Positions 1 through 7,249 of a stretch of 29,565 nt of DNA are shown one piece after another (within the stretch, counting starts at the first letter, position 1; each line of letters opens with the position of its first letter). Origin of the DNA: an uncultured Collinsella sp. (GTDB lineage Bacteria; Actinomycetota; Coriobacteriia; Coriobacteriales; Coriobacteriaceae). Where the stretch lies: the NCBI GenBank assembly GCA_900547025.1, contig UREZ01000015.1:1-29565 (forward strand), written 5' to 3'. The notes beneath the pieces are model-generated. The model worked only from the letters and a program-made list of their open reading frames with translations. It was not told the DNA's origin and searched no databases. The position numbers were made by a program, and so were the translations under genes.

Positions 1-57
1 TAGAGCGTCTGCCTCCGGAGCAGAAGGCCGTTGGTTCGAATCCAACATGGGGCACCA
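1..57 (+). tRNA. tRNA-Arg (anticodon CCG), 5' end cut by window
   Basis: The 3' three quarters of a tRNA are visible. The anticodon stem is TCTGC (8-12) paired with GCAGA (20-24), around a 7-base loop whose centre, 15-17, reads CCG; this decodes the Arg codon CGG. The T arm is GTTGG (30-34), TTCGAAT loop, CCAAC (42-46). The acceptor 3' strand 47-53, discriminator A54 and an encoded CCA (55-57) follow. The 5' acceptor strand and most of the D arm lie before base 1, so the full cloverleaf cannot be checked. Confidence 0.93.
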
Positions 58-68
58 TCGAACGTGAG

Positions 69-105
69 ACCGTCCGAACCTCGCATGGTCCGGGCGGTTT
101 TTCTT
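69..105 (+). terminator. Rho-independent terminator of tRNA-Arg
   Basis: An imperfect 11-bp stem joins ACCGTCCGAAC (69-79) and GTCCGGGCGGT (88-98), with one G-U pair and one mismatch. It is followed directly by a T-rich tract (98-105). It sits 12 bases after the tRNA CCA end, as expected for a tRNA transcript terminator. Confidence 0.8.
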
Positions 106-133
106 ATACCGACGCGACGTGATGGGACGTGGT

Positions 134-2857
134 ATGGCAGCAACGGATATCGAGCGCGGACTCTCGACCGCCGAGGTCGAGGAGCGCATCGCCGCCGGTA
201 AGATCAACCGCAACATGGAGCTCAAGACCAAGTCGGTCAAAGAGCTCATCATCGAGAACCTCTGCACGTTGTTCAATTTGATCAACGTGATCTTGGCGTT
301 CCTGGTCATTTTGACCGGTTCGTTTAAGAATCTGACGTTCCTGTTCGTGGTGTTCCTCAATACCGCCATTGGCGTCATTCAATCCATGCGTTCCAAGAAG
401 ATGGTCGATAAGCTCACGCTGCTGACCTCCAAGAAGGCCATCGCGGTGCGCGACGGTGCCGAGGTGGAGCTCGACTTGGACCAGATCGTGCTCGACGACA
501 TCATCCGTCTGGGGCGCGGCGACCAGATTCCCGCTGATGCCGTGGTGGTTTCCGGCGAAGCGCTCGTGAACGAGAGCCTGCTGACGGGCGAGAGCGACCT
601 TATCAAGAAACAGCCCGGTTCCGAGCTCATGAGCGGCAGCTTTATCGACTCGGGCCTGCTGCGCGCTCGCGTGATCCATGTCGGCGCCGACAACTACGTG
701 GCTAAGATCAATAACGAGGCCAAATACGTCAAAAAGGTCAATTCCGAGATCATGAACGCGCTTAACGCCATCGTGCGCTTTGCGAGCATCATCATGATCC
801 CGCTCGGTTTGGCGTTGTTTGCCTCGAGTGTGAGCGAGCTGTGGGATGCCGCGGGAACCCCGGGCGATAGCGCGCTTTCGTGGTGCTTCTCCGAGCTGTT
901 GGCTGGTCATGTGCCTTCGTCGGCGCTGCTGTCCACGGTGGGTGCCCTGCTGGGCATGATCCCGCAAGGCCTGGTGCTGCTGACCTCGTCGGTGCTCGCC
1001 ATCGCCACGGTGCGCCTGGCCCGCCGCAAGGTGCTGGCACAGCAGCTCTACTGCATCGAGACGCTCGCTCGCGTCGACGTGCTGTGCCTGGACAAGACGG
1101 GCACCATCACGTCGGGCCGTATGGAGGTCGAGGGCACGTATCCGCTGCCGGTTGAGGGCGTTGGCTTTGGCGTGGACTCGGAGGAGGCGGCTGTTCCCGT
1201 CGATACCACAGTGCTCGATTTTGCGCTGGCTAACGTCGCGCGTGCGACTTCGGCCGATGCCAACGAGACCTGCCAGGCGCTGCTCAACTATTACGCCGAT
1301 CGCCCGGTCGAGGTGTCTGAGCCGCTGTCGGTCATTCCGTTCTCGTCCTCCAAAAAATGGAGCGGCGCGTCGTTTGCGCAGGGCTCCTATGTGATGGGTG
1401 CCGCGCAGTTTGTGCTCTCTGATCGTGTGTTTTCGCAGGTCGAGAACCGTGTCGCCGAGCTTGCCGATACCTGCCGCGTGCTCGTGGTGGCGCGCGTGGA
1501 CGGCTTTACGCCCGATGGGGATATGGTGGGCGAGGCCGAGCCCGTGGGCTTTGTGACCATCCGCGACGAGATTCGTACCTCGGCGGCCGAGACCATCGGC
1601 TACTTTAACGAGCAGGGCGTGACCCTCAACGTGATCAGTGGCGACGACCCGCGTACGGTGTCGTCGATCGCGCGCGTGGTGGGCGTGCCGGGGGCGGACG
1701 CTTATGTGGACGCCACGACGCTCGATACACCGGCCAAGCTTGATGCCGCAGTGGACCGCTACCATGTCTTTGGTCGTGTGACCCCGCAGCAGAAGCGCGA
1801 GCTCGTGCAGGCGCTCAAGCGCCGCGAGCACACCGTGGCCATGACGGGCGACGGCGTCAACGACGTGCTGGCGCTCAAGGAGGCCGACTGCTCCGTGGCC
1901 ATGGCGGCCGGCTCCGATGCCGCGCGTAACGTGGCCGAGATCGTACTCGTCGACAACGACTTTGCCTCGATGCCCGCCGTGGTGGCCGAGGGCCGTCGCT
2001 CCATCAACAACCTGCAGCGTTCGGCGTCGCTGTTCCTGACCAAGACGCTGTTCTCGATGGGCCTGGCCGCGCTGTGCATCGCGCTGCCGCCGTACCCCTT
2101 CGAGCCCATCCAGATGACGCTCATTAACTTCTTCTGCATCGGCGCGCCGGGCTTTGTGTTGGGCCTGGAGCCCAACAATGCTCGCGTGAAGGGGTCATTT
2201 TTGACCAACGTGCTCAAGCGTGCACTGCCGGCGTCGATTGCGGTCATTTTGGCTGCGGCGCTCGATATCTTTGTGGCGCGCGTGTTTGGTTTTAGCCAGC
2301 TCACGCTGTCTACGATGTGCCTGCTTACGTCGTGTGCGGCGAGCGTCAGCCTGATCTGGCGCATCTCGCAGCCTCTCACGCCCTTACGTGTGGTGCTCTT
2401 TGTGTTTGTAGTCGCCGGCATCCTGACGGGGGTTATCGGATTCCCGGAGCTGCTGTCTATTGCCAACCTGACGATGGGTCAGATGGTTATCTTGGCTGTC
2501 ATCGTGGTCTTTACCTGTTCGGTGTTCTTTAAGCTCGCCACGATGATGGATTCGCTCAAGCCGCGTCGTCGTCATGCCGCAACTGGTTTTGGCCGCGGCG
2601 TGCGCGTCCGCCTGGGTCGCGGTGGCGGCAAGGTGAGCTCGACGGGTTCGACGGCCGAGCGTTTTGCCAAGCGCGTCGCCGCCGACATGGCGCAGCGCCG
2701 CGAAGATCGCACCGCTCGCGAGGCCGAGGCCCGTGCACTCGAGGGCGTGGCCCAGGTCCAACCCAAGAAAAAGAGGAGTGCCGGAGCCAAACGCTCTCGC
2801 GTGACCAAGTCCGCCCAAGGCATCAAAGTCTCGATGCCAAGCAAAAAGAAGAAGTAG
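134..2857 (+). CDS. Cation-translocating P-type ATPase (CtpE-like)
   Basis: This is an integral membrane ATPase of about 907 residues that should pump a cation using an aspartyl-phosphate intermediate. Visible motifs, numbered from the ATG at 134, are LTGES (150-154, actuator domain), DKTGT with phosphorylated Asp320, and TGDGVND (571-577). About ten hydrophobic segments lie in the usual 2+2+6 order. Overall layout resembles mycobacterial CtpE, a Ca2+ exporter, but the substrate is not proven. Membrane helix 4 carries PQGL (277-280), where many relatives have PEGL. The last ~100 residues form a basic Gly/Arg/Lys-rich tail ending in KKKK, longer than expected for the family. GTG 119 and ATG 122 are alternative in-frame starts; 134 is preferred because GGGA (124-127) lies just upstream. 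No convincing promoter separates it from the tRNA terminator; a lone TTATAC at 104-109 is the only hint. Confidence 0.9.
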   Translation: MAATDIERGLSTAEVEERIAAGKINRNMELKTKSVKELIIENLCTLFNLINVILAFLVILTGSFKNLTFLFVVFLNTAIGVIQSMRSKKMVDKLTLLTSKKAIAVRDGAEVELDLDQIVLDDIIRLGRGDQIPADAVVVSGEALVNESLLTGESDLIKKQPGSELMSGSFIDSGLLRARVIHVGADNYVAKINNEAKYVKKVNSEIMNALNAIVRFASIIMIPLGLALFASSVSELWDAAGTPGDSALSWCFSELLAGHVPSSALLSTVGALLGMIPQGLVLLTSSVLAIATVRLARRKVLAQQLYCIETLARVDVLCLDKTGTITSGRMEVEGTYPLPVEGVGFGVDSEEAAVPVDTTVLDFALANVARATSADANETCQALLNYYADRPVEVSEPLSVIPFSSSKKWSGASFAQGSYVMGAAQFVLSDRVFSQVENRVAELADTCRVLVVARVDGFTPDGDMVGEAEPVGFVTIRDEIRTSAAETIGYFNEQGVTLNVISGDDPRTVSSIARVVGVPGADAYVDATTLDTPAKLDAAVDRYHVFGRVTPQQKRELVQALKRREHTVAMTGDGVNDVLALKEADCSVAMAAGSDAARNVAEIVLVDNDFASMPAVVAEGRRSINNLQRSASLFLTKTLFSMGLAALCIALPPYPFEPIQMTLINFFCIGAPGFVLGLEPNNARVKGSFLTNVLKRALPASIAVILAAALDIFVARVFGFSQLTLSTMCLLTSCAASVSLIWRISQPLTPLRVVLFVFVVAGILTGVIGFPELLSIANLTMGQMVILAVIVVFTCSVFFKLATMMDSLKPRRRHAATGFGRGVRVRLGRGGGKVSSTGSTAERFAKRVAADMAQRREDRTAREAEARALEGVAQVQPKKKRSAGAKRSRVTKSAQGIKVSMPSKKKK

Positions 2858-2888
2858 CTACGCGCCCTGGCGATGTTGAATTGGTGCC

Positions 2889-2917
2889 TTGTTCCTGTGA
2901 GGCCGTGGCGATGTTAT
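2889..2917 (+). promoter_or_regulatory. Candidate promoter of the zinc-ribbon gene
   Basis: TTGTTC (2889-2894), a 17-base spacer and TGTTAT (2912-2917) resemble a sigma-70 -35/-10 pair, each matching about four of six consensus bases. The start codon is 43 bases downstream. Only moderate support. Confidence 0.35.
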
Positions 2918-2950
2918 GCTCTAACCTCGATTGTTTGAATTGCTTCGAAA

Positions 2951-2956
2951 AGAGGA
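2951..2956 (+). promoter_or_regulatory. Ribosome binding site fixing the GTG start at 2961
   Basis: AGAGGA sits four bases before GTG 2961. The in-frame TTG at 2931 has no comparable site, so the GTG is chosen. Confidence 0.65.
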
Positions 2957-2960
2957 TGCC

Positions 2961-4103
2961 GTGATCTGCCCGCATTGCCTTAAGACTATCGAGGACGGCG
3001 CCTCGTTCTGCCCCTACTGCAACGCCTATGTGGGTCCGGGCGATGGTCCCGAGCACACCGAGTTCGTGTTCTGTGAGGGCTGCGGTGCCCGTCTTTCTCC
3101 GCATGATCGCACGTGCCCCAAATGCGGGCGCCCCGCTCCGGGTATCCTCTCTGAGGACGCGGCCGCATCCGACCTGGCAGCGGGCCGCACTGCGGGCTTT
3201 CCGCGCCTAACGCAAGAGCAGATCGATACCGAGGTGCCGCATGCGCCGGCCTCTGCCGCTGCGGTGCTCTCAGACGCCGCCGACCCCAATGAGACCTGCG
3301 TGCTGCCGGCTTTCGATAAGGATTTCGGTATCCCCAAGGTCGATATTCCCACGCCCGTTTCCCTGCATGACGATGCTCAAAAACCCAAGCGCAAGGTGCA
3401 TCCCGACGAGGACGCCTATCACAAGCACAAGCGTCATATCCCCAAGCCGCTCATCGTCATCGCGGTCCTTGCCGTCGTTTGCGGCGGTGCCTATTGGTTC
3501 GTGACGGCCGATCCCATGGGTGTCATGCCTGCCTTCTACGACCAGTTTGGCCAGGCTGCGCAGACGACCTTCCCCACGCGCCAAAAGGGCGAGGCGACTG
3601 AGGACGATACCAAGCAGGACGATTCTGCCGAGGTGGTCCAGGAAGAAACCGTGCTGACCGATGATCAGCTCTATACCAGGCTCGACGGTCTGTATCAGAC
3701 CATCGTGTCCTACGGCGACGAGGACCAGATCGGCGAGGTCATCGATTCCTTTAACAACGGTTATCTCCGAACGCCGCTGTCCACCCGTCAGGAGCTGTCG
3801 CAGAGTGCCTACGCCCTGCGCGACCAGATCAAAAAGACGCAAGATGAGCTCAACAACCTTAAGTACCAGGACGATACGGTCTATGCGGATGACATCGCCC
3901 ACTTAAAGCAGCTTGCCGAGTGGATGTACGAGCGTGTCGACGTGATCTGCCAGAGTTGGGACATCTCGCTGGCCATTCCCGATGGCGAGTCGATGAGTTC
4001 CCACCAAAGCGAGATCCTGGCTCCCATCGCGCAGGGCGGCAACAGCGCGCTGAACCAGTACGACGCCAATGTGGGTTCCTGGAAACCGCAGCAGCATTCC
4101 TAA
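2961..4103 (+). CDS. Double zinc-ribbon, single-pass membrane protein of unknown function
   Basis: I do not recognise a named family for the whole protein (about 380 residues from GTG 2961). The N-terminus carries two zinc-ribbon units: C3xxC6 with C17xxC20, and C38xxC41 with C52xxC55. A polar linker follows, rich in Asp, Glu, Pro and Ala. Next come a basic stretch (KRKVHPDEDAYHKHKRH) and one hydrophobic helix at about residues 163-181. The C-terminal ~195 residues are acidic and partly helical, and should lie outside the membrane. This predicts cytoplasmic zinc ribbons tethered to an external domain, a layout seen in various zinc-ribbon membrane proteins of Gram-positive bacteria. It appears to be a single-gene unit with its own promoter, facing the cyclophilin gene downstream across 107 bases. 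A regulatory or envelope role is inference only. Confidence 0.85.
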   Translation: MICPHCLKTIEDGASFCPYCNAYVGPGDGPEHTEFVFCEGCGARLSPHDRTCPKCGRPAPGILSEDAAASDLAAGRTAGFPRLTQEQIDTEVPHAPASAAAVLSDAADPNETCVLPAFDKDFGIPKVDIPTPVSLHDDAQKPKRKVHPDEDAYHKHKRHIPKPLIVIAVLAVVCGGAYWFVTADPMGVMPAFYDQFGQAAQTTFPTRQKGEATEDDTKQDDSAEVVQEETVLTDDQLYTRLDGLYQTIVSYGDEDQIGEVIDSFNNGYLRTPLSTRQELSQSAYALRDQIKKTQDELNNLKYQDDTVYADDIAHLKQLAEWMYERVDVICQSWDISLAIPDGESMSSHQSEILAPIAQGGNSALNQYDANVGSWKPQQHS

Positions 4104-4141
4104 AATTAGTTCGACATAGTCGGCATAACCTACGTGCGCAA

Positions 4142-4171
4142 TTGATGTAAGCCTGTGCTTATTGCTACAAT
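4142..4171 (+). promoter_or_regulatory. Promoter of the cyclophilin-TPR unit
   Basis: TTGATG (4142-4147), an 18-base spacer and TACAAT (4166-4171) form a good sigma-70-type promoter. The local sequence is clearly more AT-rich than the genes, and the start codon lies about 40 bases downstream. Confidence 0.7.
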
Positions 4172-4210
4172 TCGTACAAATATGCTTTAAACGCACGAGG
4201 AAGGAACCAC

Positions 4211-4753
4211 ATGTTTGGTTTTAAGAAAGAGCTTTACACGCCCGAGTATCAGCTTGCCGGCGACGAATGCGCCGTTATCGAGACGTCGAAGGGTACCATC
4301 AAGGTCAAGTTTGACGGCGAGGGCGCTCCCATTCATGTCGCGAACTTCTGCGAGCTTTCCACGATGGGTTTCTATGATGGCCTTAAGTTCCATCGCTATG
4401 TTCCCGGCTTTGTCATTCAGGGCGGCGACCCCAATACCCGCGATATGTCCGGCGCCGACGTCGCTGCCGGTCTTGAGGGCCCCGACGGCATGCCCGGTAC
4501 CGGTGGCCCCGGCTACTGCATCAAGGGCGAGTTTGCCACCAATCCGCGCAACAGCCATGTCGATGGCGCCCTTGCCATGGCACGCTCCATGGACCCCGAT
4601 TCCGCGGGTTCGCAGTTCTACTTCTGCCTGGGTGCCCAGCATAACCTCGATTCCGGTTACACCGTCTTTGGTACCACGGTCGAGGGTCTCGATGTGATTT
4701 CGCAGCTGCGTGCCGGCGACGAGACCGTCCATGTCGAGATCGTTCACGAGTAA
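4211..4753 (+). CDS. Peptidyl-prolyl cis-trans isomerase, cyclophilin type
   Basis: A 180-residue cytoplasmic cyclophilin that speeds cis/trans isomerisation of prolyl bonds during folding. The active-site signature FHRYVPGFVIQGGDP is present with Phe60, His61 and Arg62, and GSQFYF with Gln135 and Phe136 forms the substrate pocket. No signal peptide or membrane segment is visible; the start MFGFKKELY is soluble. The length fits compact bacterial cyclophilins. The ATG has a strong AGGAAGGA site upstream (4199-4206). It is followed after 11 bases by a TPR membrane protein, so the two are very likely co-transcribed from the promoter at 4142. Confidence 0.95.
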   Translation: MFGFKKELYTPEYQLAGDECAVIETSKGTIKVKFDGEGAPIHVANFCELSTMGFYDGLKFHRYVPGFVIQGGDPNTRDMSGADVAAGLEGPDGMPGTGGPGYCIKGEFATNPRNSHVDGALAMARSMDPDSAGSQFYFCLGAQHNLDSGYTVFGTTVEGLDVISQLRAGDETVHVEIVHE

Positions 4754-4764
4754 AGGGGACTTCC

Positions 4765-6069
4765 TTGAATAGCCAGCTGATCCAACAGGGCCGCGCCGCT
4801 TACCGCGCGGGTGATTTTTCCGCTGCAGCCCAGATGCTTGGGGCGGCAAAGACTCCCGATGAGATTATGGGCGAGGCCGATCACCTTCGTGGTAACGCCT
4901 TGATGCACCTGGGCATGTATGCCGAGGCCGCCGAGGCCTACGCCGCCGCCCTCAACGACGGCACCTATGGCAAGCGCGGCGCGCTGCTCACCAACCGCGG
5001 CAAGGCGCTCGCCGCCGTGGGCGACTACACGACGGCCGCTCAGGCGTTCTCTGCTGCTACGCAGGACGCTTCTTATGCCACGCCGTTCAAGGCCTATCTG
5101 GGCCTGGGTAACGCGCTGTTCCAGTCGGGCGACTATGCCAACGCGGGTACTGCCTTCCGTCAGGCTGCCATCGATGGCGCCAATCCGGCTCCTGCCGCCG
5201 CGCTCGGCGAGCTCGGTCGTTGCTTCATCAAGCTCGGCCGTCCGGCGGATGCCGTGGAGACCTACCGCACGGCTATCGACTTTGCCGGCCCCCGCGACGA
5301 CACGCGTGCGCTCAACGCCGGCATGGGTCAGGCGCTTTCTGCCGCCGGCCGTCCCTCCGACGCACTCGACGCCTTTAACGCCGCTACTGCCGATGGCATC
5401 TACCAGCTCACCTCCGAGCAGGCCGATGAGCTTGCCCGCGTGCACGATTCGCTTGCCGCGCTGTCTGCCCAGACGGCTATGGCCACGGCTCCTGCGCCCG
5501 CGATGGACGCTCCTGCCGTCGATCCGCTCGATCCTACGGGCGCGACCGGTCAGTTTATGCCCGATCCCTCGGACACCGGTTTCTTTACGCTGTCCGAGTC
5601 CGAGATGGTCCAGCAGGACCGTCAGGATCGTAAGCAGGCCAAGGTCCGTCGTCGCCATCGCCACACGGGTCTCAAAGTCTTCATTGTGCTGCTTCTGCTC
5701 ATTTTGATCGCCGCGGGCGGTCTGGGCTTTGCCTACACGCGCGGCTTTGGCTTCCCGTCTCAGGAATCTGTCGTTACCGATCTGTTCCAGGCTGCCGGCG
5801 ACGGTGACACCGCAAAGGCCGAGTCTTGCCTTGCATCGAGCCTGTCCGAGGACGCCAAGTCTATGATCATCTCCTCGATTCCGCAGGGTGCCACCGTGTC
5901 CGTCGAGGGCATGGATCAGTCCATGACCGAGACGACCGCTAAGGTGAAGGCATCGCTGTCCAAGGGCGGCGAGCAGGAGTACACCGTCAAATTCGTGCGC
6001 TCCGACAACCATATCGGCTGGGCCGTTTCCTCGCTCGATATGGATTTCTCGGCTGCTGACAACCAGTAG
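4765..6069 (+). CDS. TPR-repeat protein with C-terminal membrane anchor and external domain
   Basis: About 434 residues starting at TTG 4765, with AAAGGGGAC just upstream. The first ~235 residues are Ala-rich helical pairs with repeated patterns such as GDYTTAAQAF, GDYANAGTAF and GRPSDALDAF, typical of tetratricopeptide repeats used for protein-protein contacts. A basic stretch (KQAKVRRRHRHTG) precedes one membrane helix at about 303-325. About 110 residues follow outside, resembling small DUF4878-like domains (VVTDLFQAAGDGDTAKAESC). Predicted topology is cytoplasmic TPR and extracytoplasmic tail. It shares an operon with the cyclophilin and precedes the elongation genes by 115 bases; a scaffold role is inference. 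Specific function is unknown. Confidence 0.88.
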   Translation: MNSQLIQQGRAAYRAGDFSAAAQMLGAAKTPDEIMGEADHLRGNALMHLGMYAEAAEAYAAALNDGTYGKRGALLTNRGKALAAVGDYTTAAQAFSAATQDASYATPFKAYLGLGNALFQSGDYANAGTAFRQAAIDGANPAPAAALGELGRCFIKLGRPADAVETYRTAIDFAGPRDDTRALNAGMGQALSAAGRPSDALDAFNAATADGIYQLTSEQADELARVHDSLAALSAQTAMATAPAPAMDAPAVDPLDPTGATGQFMPDPSDTGFFTLSESEMVQQDRQDRKQAKVRRRHRHTGLKVFIVLLLLILIAAGGLGFAYTRGFGFPSQESVVTDLFQAAGDGDTAKAESCLASSLSEDAKSMIISSIPQGATVSVEGMDQSMTETTAKVKASLSKGGEQEYTVKFVRSDNHIGWAVSSLDMDFSAADNQ

Positions 6070-6091
6070 TGACCTTATGGGATTTAGCTTT

Positions 6092-6124
6092 GCCCGGCGC
6101 TTCACCGCAAGTGAGGTGCCGGGC
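6092..6124 (+). other. Strong hairpin between the TPR gene and mreB
   Basis: GCCCGGCGCTTCAC (6092-6105) pairs with GTGAGGTGCCGGGC (6111-6124) over 14 bp, including two G-U pairs, around a 5-base loop. No T tract follows (TTGCGCTAG), so it is not a classic terminator. It may act as a weak terminator, a pause or an mRNA-end stabiliser after the TPR gene. Confidence 0.65.
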
Positions 6125-6128
6125 TTGC

Positions 6129-6148
6129 GCTAGTATCATGAGCTAGTA
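6129..6148 (+). repeat. Direct repeat GCTAGTA upstream of mreB
   Basis: GCTAGTA occurs at 6129-6135 and again at 6142-6148. The first copy contains TAGTAT (6131-6136), a possible -10 element without an obvious -35. It may be a promoter/operator for mreB; support is limited to the repeat itself. Confidence 0.4.
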
Positions 6149-6184
6149 GTTTTCCAGCAATCATCCAACACATCAGGAGTTGCG

Positions 6185-7228
6185 TTGTTTTCTTTGATGG
6201 ATATGTTCTTCGGTAGCTATGCGGGCGATCTTGCCATCGACCTCGGCACCGCAAATACGCTTGTCTCCGTGCGCGGCAAGGGCATTGTCATTCGCGAGCC
6301 CTCTGTTGTCGCCATCGACAAGAACGACGAGCGCATCCTGGCGGTCGGTATCGAGGCAAAGCGCATGCTCGGCCGTACGCCCGGCAACATCGTGGCCGTT
6401 CGTCCCCTGAAGGACGGCGTCATCGCCGACTTCGATGTTACCGAGGCCATGCTTCGCTACTTTATCGACAAGGCTTCCGAGAAGCGCTATCCGTGGACCC
6501 CGCGTCCGCGCGTTGTCGTTTGCGTTCCCTCCGGCGTCACGTCGGTCGAGAAGCGTGCCGTCTTTGAGGCTACGATCCAGGCCGGCGCTCGCCAGGCCTA
6601 TCTGATCGAAGAGCCTATGGCCGCCGCTATCGGCGCCGACCTGCCCGTCGAGGAACCCACCGGCTCCATGGTCATCGACATCGGTGGCGGTACCACCGAG
6701 GTTGCCGTTATCGCTATGGGCGGCATCGTCGTCTCGCAGTCCATCCGTATTGCCGGCGACGAGTTCGATCAGGCCATCCTCACGCACGTTCGCGATGCCT
6801 ACAACCTTGCCATCGGCGAGCGTACGGCAGAGGACATCAAGATCAAGGTCGGCTCCGCCGTGCCGCTCAAGGACGAGCTCGATGTCGAGGTCAACGGTCG
6901 CGACGTGATCACCGGTCTGCCCAAGACCGTGCGCATCGAGAGCGAGGAGATTCGTCGCGCGCTCAACAAGCCGCTCGACGAGATGGCCAAGGCCGTTAAG
7001 GACGCCCTCGATGCCACGCCGCCCGATCTTGCCTCGGACCTTATGTACTACGGCATTTTGCTGACTGGTGGCGGCGCGCTGCTGCGCGGTCTCGACGTGC
7101 GCCTGCGCGATGAGACCGGCGTTTCGGTCAACGTCAGCCCCACGGCGCTCGATAACGTCGTTAACGGCTGTGCCCGCGTGCTCGAGGCCAATGCGTTTGA
7201 TGGCGGCTTCGTCCAGACCAATGCTTAA
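6185..7228 (+). CDS. mreB: Rod shape-determining actin homologue MreB/Mbl
   Basis: 347 residues, the normal size for MreB. It forms ATP-bound filaments under the membrane that orient lateral-wall synthesis. The phosphate-1 loop DLGTANTLV lies near residue 20, IDIGGGTTEVAV is the phosphate-2 motif and LTGGGALLRGL the adenosine motif; EEPMAAAIGADLPV is also typical. The N-terminus MFSLMDMFFG is hydrophobic, consistent with direct membrane binding. The TTG start at 6185 is supported by AGGAG at 6175-6179, five bases away. It heads the mreBCD-mrdA-rodA cluster, with mreC starting 21 bases after its stop. Mbl is an equally possible paralogue name. Confidence 0.97.
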   Translation: MFSLMDMFFGSYAGDLAIDLGTANTLVSVRGKGIVIREPSVVAIDKNDERILAVGIEAKRMLGRTPGNIVAVRPLKDGVIADFDVTEAMLRYFIDKASEKRYPWTPRPRVVVCVPSGVTSVEKRAVFEATIQAGARQAYLIEEPMAAAIGADLPVEEPTGSMVIDIGGGTTEVAVIAMGGIVVSQSIRIAGDEFDQAILTHVRDAYNLAIGERTAEDIKIKVGSAVPLKDELDVEVNGRDVITGLPKTVRIESEEIRRALNKPLDEMAKAVKDALDATPPDLASDLMYYGILLTGGGALLRGLDVRLRDETGVSVNVSPTALDNVVNGCARVLEANAFDGGFVQTNA

Positions 7229-7249
7229 TTTCCAAAAGGTGGATTCCAT

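Noticed and set aside
1..120. Mobile element integrated at the tRNA-Arg 3' end
   Set aside because: The tRNA is followed by a normal terminator and a chromosomal transporter gene. No integrase and no second copy of the tRNA 3' end is seen in the window.
104..1831. A 575-codon minus-strand open frame opposite the P-type ATPase
   Set aside because: Its product is His/Arg-rich low-complexity sequence without family features, while the + strand shows all ATPase motifs.
4744..6105. A 453-codon minus-strand open frame opposite the TPR gene
   Set aside because: Composition-driven shadow; the + strand has TPR repeats, a membrane helix and a ribosome site.
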